Assembly: GCA_022567775.1 (NCBI GenBank)
Contig: JADFGH010000129.1
Coordinates: 1-6,519, forward strand
Reading direction: 5' to 3'
Origin: Pseudomonadota bacterium
Lineage (GTDB): Bacteria > Pseudomonadota > Gammaproteobacteria > Steroidobacterales > Woeseiaceae
DNA: 6,519 nt
The translations under genes were made by a program, and so were the position numbers. The number at the start of each line of letters is the position of its first letter. Positions within the stretch are counted from its first letter, which is position 1. The notes under the pieces are model-generated. The model saw nothing but the letters and a program-made list of their open reading frames with translations. It ran no database searches and was not told the DNA's origin. This document shows positions 1-6,519 of this stretch, in pieces.

Positions 1-42
1 AAAATAGACGCAAAAACATCCAGGGCAAAAATTGAAGCGCCT

Positions 43-48
43 AGGGGA
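43..48 (+). promoter_or_regulatory. Candidate Shine-Dalgarno site for the left-edge small gene
   Basis: AGGGGA lies 6 nt before the TTG at 55 and 18 nt before the ATG at 67. The spacing favours the TTG as the initiation codon, if the gene starts inside the window at all. The same bases would simply be Arg-Gly codons if the reading frame continues from the left. Confidence 0.35.
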
Positions 49-54
49 ACTCCC

Positions 55-348
55 TTGATAAAATTCATGAATCAGATAACCCCATCTGGCAGGGGTGAAA
101 AATATAAGCAAGACATTCAGGAAGAGTACGATAGAGCCATGAAGATCGCCGATGCCCAGCTCATGCGGCTCAGCGGCGAGCGTATGCAAATGGTCGCCGA
201 CATGCATCAGAATCAGATCGAAGAAGAAGGCGAGATCATCCGGGATATCATAACTCAGAAGAACCAGATGGTTGATAGTGTCATCAGTATGATGAACCAG
301 TCCTTCGTGACCTCACAAAAGATCTTGGCTTCGGGTTTCACCCGCTAG
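55..348 (+). CDS. Unrecognised small Met/Gln-rich helical protein (possibly 5' partial)
   Basis: I do not recognise this gene. From a TTG at 55 it encodes 97 residues; an ATG lies at 67. A purine-rich AGGGGA at 43-48 sits 6 nt before the TTG and supports it. However, the frame stays open to base 1, so this could be the C-terminal end of a longer protein. The product has about ten Met and eleven Gln, no Cys or Trp, many Glu/Asp/Lys/Arg, and almost no helix breakers after residue 15, so a long amphipathic or coiled-coil helix is expected. No signal peptide or membrane segment is visible. GC is about 48%, lower than its neighbours, and AGG and ATA codons are frequent near the start. Its stop codon lies inside the 3' end of the convergent acyltransferase gene. 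A secreted, structural or adaptor helical protein is conceivable, but nothing here proves it. Confidence 0.55.
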   Translation: MIKFMNQITPSGRGEKYKQDIQEEYDRAMKIADAQLMRLSGERMQMVADMHQNQIEEEGEIIRDIITQKNQMVDSVISMMNQSFVTSQKILASGFTR

Positions 349-1474
349 TCGGACCGCGCTTGAACGGCGTGTAACCGCGCAACAACTCGATATCATGCGC
401 GACCGCAGCGGCCTCGCGCGGTAAAAACTGCCGTATGGCGCGCGCCAGATCTGGATGGCGTACCCAATGAGCGCTGTGGCAGGTTGCCGGTAACAGTCCG
501 CGTTTGATTTTGTGCTCGCCCTGGGTTCCGGGCTGGAAAATCTTTTTTCCGTTTGCGATGCAAAAATCGATGCCCTGGTAGTAGCAGGTTTCGAAATGCA
601 ATGCGTTGTAGTGTGAATCGCTGCCCCAGTAGCGGCCGTAAAGAACATCATCGCTTACATAGAAAATAGCCGCCGCCGTTGGCCGACGGTTCTGTTCGGC
701 CAGTACAACCAGGATATTGTCAGGCATCCGCTGTGAGACCTCGACGAAAAAATCGAAGCTGAAGTAGGGCATCGAACCACGCCTCAGAAATGTCAGGCTG
801 ATCAGCTGGTATACATCAGCCCAGATGGCAGTATCCATTTCGCGGCCTGTTAACCAGCGGAACCGAATACCCGCTTCTGCAACATGCCGCCGGTCGCGCC
901 GGGCTTTTTTTCGCTTCTTGGAACTGAATGTTGCGAGGAATTCGTCGAAAGAGCGATAGTCGTGGTTGTGCCAGTGAAACTGACAGTCTTTCCGAATTTT
1001 CAGTCCTGCCTCTTCAAGAATCCCGAGTTCGTCTTCACGCGGGAACAGCACATGCAGCGATGAGTGGTCGCATTTATCTGCATAATTGAGCGCAGCCTGC
1101 AGCAGCACGGGTTTCAGTTCCTGATCCGAAACGAACAAGCGCCGGCTCGGCGCCGGTGTAAATGGTACCGTCGAAACCAGTTTGGGGTAGTAATCGAGAC
1201 CAGCCTGCCGGTAGGCCTGCGCCCAGCTCCAGTCAAAGACGAATTCCCCCCAGGAATGCGTTTTCTCATAAAGTGGCATTGCGCCGACCAGTTTGTTGTT
1301 GTCGTCAAACAGGCCGATGTGCCGCGGCGACCATCCGCTGTCCGCAGACACACAGCCGGTTTTTTCGGAGGCCAGGAGAAATTCGTGACGCAGGAACGGG
1401 TAGCTGTCACCGACCAGCGCATTCCAGTCGCGCGCGCCAAACTCCGCAATGCCATCTGAAACTACGGTGCGCAC
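338..1474 (-). CDS. FemAB/GNAT-like N-acyltransferase, DUF482 (COG3146) family
   Basis: This encodes 378 residues, close to the usual length of the DUF482/COG3146 family, often annotated as 'peptidogalycan biosynthesis' or GNAT-family protein. The hallmarks are visible: PLYEKTHSWGEFVFDWSWA (67-85), YYPKLVSTVPFTPAPSRRL (95-113), a basic SSKKRKKARRDRR stretch (184-196), GRYWGSD (280-286), HFETCYYQGIDFCI (293-306) and QPGTQGEHKIKRGL (314-327). FemAB-type enzymes move amino acids from aminoacyl-tRNA onto peptidoglycan precursors; whether this subfamily does so is not established, so the substrate is open. No signal peptide or membrane helix is seen, so it is probably cytoplasmic. The start is GTG at 1474: a TGA lies in frame 12 codons upstream, and no ATG is available near the conserved N-terminus. 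No strong Shine-Dalgarno is visible. It lies 54 nt downstream of trxB on the same strand and is probably cotranscribed with it. Confidence 0.9.
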   Translation of the reverse strand: MRTVVSDGIAEFGARDWNALVGDSYPFLRHEFLLASEKTGCVSADSGWSPRHIGLFDDNNKLVGAMPLYEKTHSWGEFVFDWSWAQAYRQAGLDYYPKLVSTVPFTPAPSRRLFVSDQELKPVLLQAALNYADKCDHSSLHVLFPREDELGILEEAGLKIRKDCQFHWHNHDYRSFDEFLATFSSKKRKKARRDRRHVAEAGIRFRWLTGREMDTAIWADVYQLISLTFLRRGSMPYFSFDFFVEVSQRMPDNILVVLAEQNRRPTAAAIFYVSDDVLYGRYWGSDSHYNALHFETCYYQGIDFCIANGKKIFQPGTQGEHKIKRGLLPATCHSAHWVRHPDLARAIRQFLPREAAAVAHDIELLRGYTPFKRGPTSG

Positions 1475-1528
1475 AGGATCAATCGCTGTCTGCCTGCTTG
1501 CTCAGAAACCCTGTTTTTCAACAGACTG

Positions 1529-2809
<1,281 letters not shown>

Positions 2810-5140
2810 ATGGCCAGATCGCAGCATCCATCCAGGCGTGCCATCAGGCAAGCCTCAAATCTCTCCGAGCAGCTCTTAAGGACGTTGCGTGAAAGCGCGC
2901 TATGGGTTTTTGGCGCCCTGACTTTTGTCCTCTGGCTCGCGCTCTTCAGCTACGATGCGAGCGATCCGGGATTCACGCAGGCGAGCGGTAACGGGGAAAT
3001 AAATAATGCGGTAGGCCGGGTTGGTGCCCTGGTCGCCGATCTCCTGTTCAATCTTTTCGGCCGGCCGGCCTATCTGTTCACGGTCATGGTTTTTTACTTC
3101 GGCTGGATGATCTTCCGCGAACAAAAGACACGGCAGGTGCTGACAAGAGCTGATTACAGTTTCCGGGTTGGCGGATTTCTGGCCACGCTCGTGACGAGCT
3201 GTGCTTTAGCCAGCCTTCATTTCTCGCCGGTGGGATTTCGGGAAACTGCCGGCGGCATCGTCGGACAAGTCGTCGGCGGCAGTCTCGAATCCCTGCTGAA
3301 GTTACTGAGCGCCAGCGTGCTGCTGTTTTTCGTCTGGATAGCTTCGGTTTCGGTATTCCTCGGCATTTCCTGGTTGACGATCATGGACCGGATTGGCCGC
3401 TGGTGTCTTGTCGGCTGGGAATACAGCAAAGCCAGGATCAGTGAATTTCGGGACCGGGCGGAAGGCAGGCGGCAGCAGGCGGCCCGGCAGAACGTTTTCG
3501 AAGCGGAGAAAAGGCGCACTGCCGGTCGTACGCCACCACGCATAGATCCGGTCATGGCACCGCTGGAAACCAGTGCACGTGCGGAGAGAGAGCGCCAGGT
3601 ACCGTTGTTCGATCCGCCATCGGCCGGCGAATTGCCGCCGTTGTCGTTGCTCGATGACCCGCCGGAGCAAAAAAAGGGGTACTCCGAAGAGTCGCTCGAG
3701 GCGATGTCGCGGCTGGTCGAGCTCAAGCTCAAGGACTTCGGTATCGATGTCGAGGTCGTCAAGGTGTCCCCGGGCCCGATCATTACAAGGTTCGAGCTCG
3801 ATCCGGCGCCGGGCGTGAAAGTCAGCCAGATATCGAATCTCGCCAAGGATCTTGCGCGCGCGTTGTCCGTCGTCAGCGTTCGCGTGGTCGAGGTTATCCC
3901 GGGTAAATCCTACGTCGGACTGGAGATTCCAAACGAAAATCGTGAGCTCGTCACGCTCGGCGAAATATTGAAAAGCCGCGCCTATGACGAGCTTGCCTCG
4001 CCATTGACGCTGGCGCTTGGCAAGGACATTAGCGGCAATTCCGTCGTCGCAGATTTGTCGCGCATGCCGCATTTGCTGATTGCGGGCACCACCGGGTCCG
4101 GCAAGTCTGTCGCCATCAATGCCATGGTCTTGAGTTTGCTTTACAAAGCGAAGCCGGAGCACGTCCGGCTGATCATGGTCGATCCCAAAATGCTGGAATT
4201 ATCGGTCTACGAAGGTATACCGCACTTGCTCACGCCGGTCGTCACCGACATGAAGGAAGCGGCCAATGCGCTGCGCTGGTGCGTGGGCGAAATGGACCGC
4301 CGCTACCGGCTGATGGCATCTCTGGGCGTCAGAAACATCGGTGGCTACAATCGCAAGGTACTCGAAGCGATCGAGGCCGGCCGGCCGATTCCGGACCCGA
4401 CGTTTACAGCACCGGAGTTCGAGGATCCGGACCGCCCGGTTGAACATCCGACGCTGGTGCCGTTGCCGTTCATCGTTGTCATCATCGACGAGTTTGCCGA
4501 CATGATGATGATTGTCGGCAAGGCAGTCGAACAACTGATCGCCAGGCTGGCGCAGAAGGCAAGGGCATCCGGCATTCACATGTTGCTGGCGACACAGCGC
4601 CCGTCCGTGGACGTAATTACCGGTCTGATCAAGGCCAATATTCCTACCCGAATCGCGTTCCAGGTATCTGCAAAAGTCGATTCGCGGACCATTCTCGATC
4701 AGATGGGTGCGGAGAATCTGCTCGGTCATGGCGACATGCTCTACCTCCCACCGGGCACGTCGGTGCCGACTCGTGTACACGGGGCGTTTGTTGCCGATCG
4801 CGAAGTACATGCGGTGGTGCGATACCTGAAGCAATCCGGGGCGCCGCGTTACATTGATGAAATTTTGCAGGCGCCCGTGAGTCCAACTCCGGGACTGATC
4901 GGTTTGGAGGTAATGCCGGGAGACTCGGTCGATGCGGAGCAGGATCCACTTTATGACCAGGCGGTGCAGATCGTAATCGAGACTCGCAAAGCTTCCATCT
5001 CCGGTGTGCAACGACGCCTGAAAATTGGTTACAACCGGGCTGCGCGCATGGTTGAGTCGATGGAGCAGGCGGGTCTTGTCGGGCCGTTGCAATCGAACGG
5101 ATCGCGCGAGATTTTTCTGCCCGCCACCAGCAAGGAATGA
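2810..5140 (+). CDS. ftsK: DNA translocase FtsK (short-linker form)
   Basis: This encodes 776 residues. FtsK is anchored at the division septum and pumps DNA to clear the chromosome terminus and activate XerCD recombination at dif. The N-terminal part has hydrophobic segments near 30-47, 75-102, 119-137 and 163-191, fitting the usual four-helix anchor, with the family-typical [11 protein letters not shown] after the first. A charged linker of only about 95 residues follows (roughly 195-290), far shorter than in the approximately 1,330-residue Escherichia coli protein. The motor comes next: GPIITRFEL (322-330), [11 protein letters not shown] (365-375), Walker A GTTGSGKS (426-433), [17 protein letters not shown] (457-473), Walker [11 protein letters not shown] (556-565) and [14 protein letters not shown] (592-605). 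The C-terminal winged-helix gamma domain, which reads KOPS sequences, spans about 713-770. The start at 2810 gives the expected N-terminus but has no Shine-Dalgarno. It heads the ftsK-lolA-vanZ-rarA run. Confidence 0.97.
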   Translation: MARSQHPSRRAIRQASNLSEQLLRTLRESALWVFGALTFVLWLALFSYDASDPGFTQASGNGEINNAVGRVGALVADLLFNLFGRPAYLFTVMVFYFGWMIFREQKTRQVLTRADYSFRVGGFLATLVTSCALASLHFSPVGFRETAGGIVGQVVGGSLESLLKLLSASVLLFFVWIASVSVFLGISWLTIMDRIGRWCLVGWEYSKARISEFRDRAEGRRQQAARQNVFEAEKRRTAGRTPPRIDPVMAPLETSARAERERQVPLFDPPSAGELPPLSLLDDPPEQKKGYSEESLEAMSRLVELKLKDFGIDVEVVKVSPGPIITRFELDPAPGVKVSQISNLAKDLARALSVVSVRVVEVIPGKSYVGLEIPNENRELVTLGEILKSRAYDELASPLTLALGKDISGNSVVADLSRMPHLLIAGTTGSGKSVAINAMVLSLLYKAKPEHVRLIMVDPKMLELSVYEGIPHLLTPVVTDMKEAANALRWCVGEMDRRYRLMASLGVRNIGGYNRKVLEAIEAGRPIPDPTFTAPEFEDPDRPVEHPTLVPLPFIVVIIDEFADMMMIVGKAVEQLIARLAQKARASGIHMLLATQRPSVDVITGLIKANIPTRIAFQVSAKVDSRTILDQMGAENLLGHGDMLYLPPGTSVPTRVHGAFVADREVHAVVRYLKQSGAPRYIDEILQAPVSPTPGLIGLEVMPGDSVDAEQDPLYDQAVQIVIETRKASISGVQRRLKIGYNRAARMVESMEQAGLVGPLQSNGSREIFLPATSKE
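5132..5136 (+). promoter_or_regulatory. Shine-Dalgarno site of lolA inside the ftsK 3' end
   Basis: AAGGA lies within the last codons of ftsK, 11 nt before the GTG at 5148. It supports that GTG as the lolA start. It also means ribosomes finishing ftsK pass over the lolA initiation region, which fits translational coupling. Confidence 0.5.
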
Positions 5141-5147
5141 ACGAATC

Positions 5148-5819
5148 GTGACACTGAGTGCCGCCAGAAAAAACCTGTTTCTCGGAATCTTGCTGATTCT
5201 CGGTATTGTCCGGGCATCTTCTGCGCAAGGGGAATCTGACGGTCAGCGATTGATCGATGATTTCATCAACAACGTGCAAACGATGTCCGGCAGGTTCGAA
5301 CAGCAACTTGTTGATGCCGATGACATCGTAATTGACAAGTCGAGTGGCACTATCGAGATTCAGAAACCCGGCCGATTCCGCTGGACCTACCTGGAGCCTT
5401 ATGAACAAATTCTCGTCGCAGATGGCCTCAATATCTGGAGCTACGACGTCGATCTCGAGCAGGTTACCGTCAAAGCACAGGCAAAGGTGCTGGCGAGCAC
5501 GCCGGCATTGTTACTCGGCGGTGCGCAGGATGTGCTCGACGACTTCGAATACATCGGCAGTTTTGCGGAGCGCGATATCGTCTGGGTCCGGCTGAGACCG
5601 AAGACGACCGACAACGGATTTACCAAAGTCGAGCTCGGGTTTAAAGAAGGCAAACTTAGCCGCATGATTTTTGGCGACAATCTTGGGCAAACAACACTGA
5701 TTGCGCTTTTCGATCTTTCCCTGAACGAAAGCATCGATGCGCAGCGCTTCAGTTTCACGCCACCCGATGGTGTGGATGTGGTTGGCCAGCCACTGAGTCC
5801 CGCTCCCGCGGATCTCTGA
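5148..5819 (+). CDS. lolA: Outer-membrane lipoprotein carrier protein LolA
   Basis: This encodes 223 residues from a GTG at 5148. LolA is the periplasmic chaperone that takes lipoproteins released by the LolCDE transporter and hands them to LolB at the outer membrane. Residues 1-26 form a Sec signal peptide: basic ARK at 6-8, a hydrophobic LFLGILLILGIV core, and likely cleavage after ASSA (Ala26). The mature part carries the family signatures MSGRFEQQ (46-53), SGTIEIQKPGRFRWTY (66-81, including the conserved Pro-Gly-Arg-Phe and Trp-Thr-Tyr), then DGLNIWSYD with ASTPALLL further on. The frame is open further upstream into ftsK, but only this start places the signal peptide at the N-terminus. 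It begins 7 nt after the ftsK stop, matching the conserved ftsK-lolA order. Confidence 0.95.
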   Translation: MTLSAARKNLFLGILLILGIVRASSAQGESDGQRLIDDFINNVQTMSGRFEQQLVDADDIVIDKSSGTIEIQKPGRFRWTYLEPYEQILVADGLNIWSYDVDLEQVTVKAQAKVLASTPALLLGGAQDVLDDFEYIGSFAERDIVWVRLRPKTTDNGFTKVELGFKEGKLSRMIFGDNLGQTTLIALFDLSLNESIDAQRFSFTPPDGVDVVGQPLSPAPADL

Positions 5820-6224
5820 ATGCTGTCTCTGCGTTACGCCAGGCGCTGGCAAATCGCTGGAATATTCTTGCTGGTGATGGTTCTGGCGGCGGCACTGGTA
5901 CCGGCCGACTGGTTCTGGCCGGCAGGCCCGGACTCACGGTTTTTTCTCTCTGACAAATGGTTGCACGGCATCACCTTCGCCGCGCTGGCGCTTTGGTTCT
6001 CGGGCCAGTACGCTCGCCGTTCCTATTGGCGCCTCATGACGGGGCTGGTTGCCTTCGGGTTGCTCATCGAAGTGACGCAACGCATGGTGTCGTACCGCAC
6101 CGCGGACTGGATGGATTTGCTGGCCGATTTGCTCGGTGTGGCAGTTGGCATGGCCATCGCGCTGGCCGGCGCGGGCGGATGGTGTCTGCGGTTCGAAGAA
6201 TGGCTGAATAATCGTATTGGCTGA
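5820..6224 (+). CDS. VanZ-like family small membrane protein
   Basis: This encodes 134 residues with about four membrane helices (near 11-28, 47-62, 70-85 and 101-118) and the VanZ-like signatures: a [16 protein letters not shown] block (45-60) and an [23 protein letters not shown] block (81-103), with polar Glu84, Gln87, Arg93, Asp96, Asp99 and Asp103 as in the family. VanZ is named for a teicoplanin-resistance protein, but most chromosomal homologues have no known function, and resistance should not be inferred. The ATG directly follows the lolA stop (TGAATG) and only a weak GGA (5810-5812) precedes it, so translation is probably coupled to lolA. Its last 8 nt overlap the rarA start. The placement suggests an envelope role, but this is inference from position only. 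Confidence 0.85.
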   Translation: MLSLRYARRWQIAGIFLLVMVLAAALVPADWFWPAGPDSRFFLSDKWLHGITFAALALWFSGQYARRSYWRLMTGLVAFGLLIEVTQRMVSYRTADWMDLLADLLGVAVGMAIALAGAGGWCLRFEEWLNNRIG

Positions 6225-6519
6225 TCTTTTCGCACAAGATGTCGACAGGCAGGATCGGGACGACGCACTGAATCGCCCGCTGGCGGATCGCATGCGCCCG
6301 GATTCGCTGGATTGCTTTTTCGGTCAGGAGCATCTGCTCGCGGAAGGGAAACCGTTGCGCCGGGCGATAGAGCAGGGCCGAACCCATTCCATGATTTTCT
6401 GGGGACCGCCGGGCACAGGCAAGACCACGCTAGCGCGGATGATTGCAGCGACCACCGATTCACAATTCATAGGCTTTTCCGCGGTAATGGCGGGCGTTAA
6501 AGATATTCGTGCACGGGTT
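6217..6519 (+). CDS. rarA: Replication-associated recombination protein A, AAA+ ATPase (3' truncated by window)
   Basis: The first 101 residues are visible; the gene runs off the right edge, and the full family length is about 440. RarA (MgsA) is a tetrameric AAA+ ATPase related to the clamp-loader and RuvB motors that acts at stalled replication forks with SSB. Visible features are [21 protein letters not shown] (21-41; family form RMRP...GQEHLL), [16 protein letters not shown] (48-63), Walker A GPPGTGKT (63-70) and [12 protein letters not shown] (87-98). The start is TTG at 6217, giving MADLFAQ; a TGA lies in frame at 6205-6207, and no ATG or GTG lies between. The next in-frame ATG (codon 26) would cut into the conserved RMRP motif. 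The start overlaps the VanZ-like stop by 8 nt without a clear Shine-Dalgarno, which suggests coupled translation. Confidence 0.95.
   Translation, partial: MADLFAQDVDRQDRDDALNRPLADRMRPDSLDCFFGQEHLLAEGKPLRRAIEQGRTHSMIFWGPPGTGKTTLARMIAATTDSQFIGFSAVMAGVKDIRARV

Noticed and set aside
1511..1524. Hairpin CTGTT/AACAG with a 4-nt loop between trxB and the acyltransferase gene
   Set aside because: The 5-bp stem is weak and lacks a following U-run on the minus strand, so it is not a credible terminator.
4199..5092. 297-codon minus-strand open frame antisense to ftsK, and similar long frames at 3302-4162 and 4644-5408
   Set aside because: They lie opposite strongly conserved ftsK and lolA sequence, are rich in Arg and His as antisense shadows usually are, and show no known motif.
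5124..5131. Escherichia coli Chi octamer on the minus strand (CCACCAGC on +)
   Set aside because: A single 8-mer in 6.5 kb is not remarkable, and the Chi sequence of this organism is unknown.

Overview
The window is a stretch of bacterial chromosome carrying mostly conserved housekeeping genes, almost certainly from a gammaproteobacterium. From memory of Pseudomonas and enteric genomes, trxB next to ftsK-lolA-rarA is a classic gammaproteobacterial arrangement, although enterics carry lrp between trxB and ftsK and this window does not. LolA implies a Gram-negative outer membrane. Genus cannot be read from the sequence. No tRNA, rRNA, CRISPR array, insertion sequence or phage gene was seen.

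Layout, left to right. (1) Positions 1-348: a small, unrecognised, Met/Gln-rich helical protein on the + strand. Its frame is open to the left edge, so it may be the 3' end of a longer gene. (2) Positions 338-2515, minus strand: trxB (thioredoxin reductase) followed by a FemAB/GNAT-like N-acyltransferase of the DUF482/COG3146 type. The latter overlaps the small + strand gene tail to tail by 11 bp. (3) Positions 2516-2809: a divergent intergenic region. Its trxB side is about 56% GC and its last 79 bp before ftsK are about 25% GC. That AT-rich part holds a candidate promoter and two sets of short direct repeats. (4) Positions 2810-6519, + strand: a tight run of ftsK (short-linker DNA translocase), lolA (periplasmic lipoprotein carrier), a VanZ-like small membrane protein, and the first 101 codons of rarA (AAA+ replication-recombination ATPase), which runs off the right edge. 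Spacings are 7 nt, 0 nt and an 8-nt overlap, so this is very probably one transcription unit with translational coupling.

The + strand run links chromosome segregation and division (FtsK), lipoprotein delivery to the outer membrane (LolA) and rescue of stalled forks (RarA). The VanZ-like gene has no proven role. The minus-strand pair joins cytoplasmic thiol redox control to a putative acyl or aminoacyl transferase.

Nothing amounts to a clearly new system. The points most worth a second look are the left-edge small gene, the AT-rich ftsK leader whose 8-bp direct repeat runs into the start codon, the VanZ-like gene lodged between lolA and rarA, and the number of non-ATG starts.
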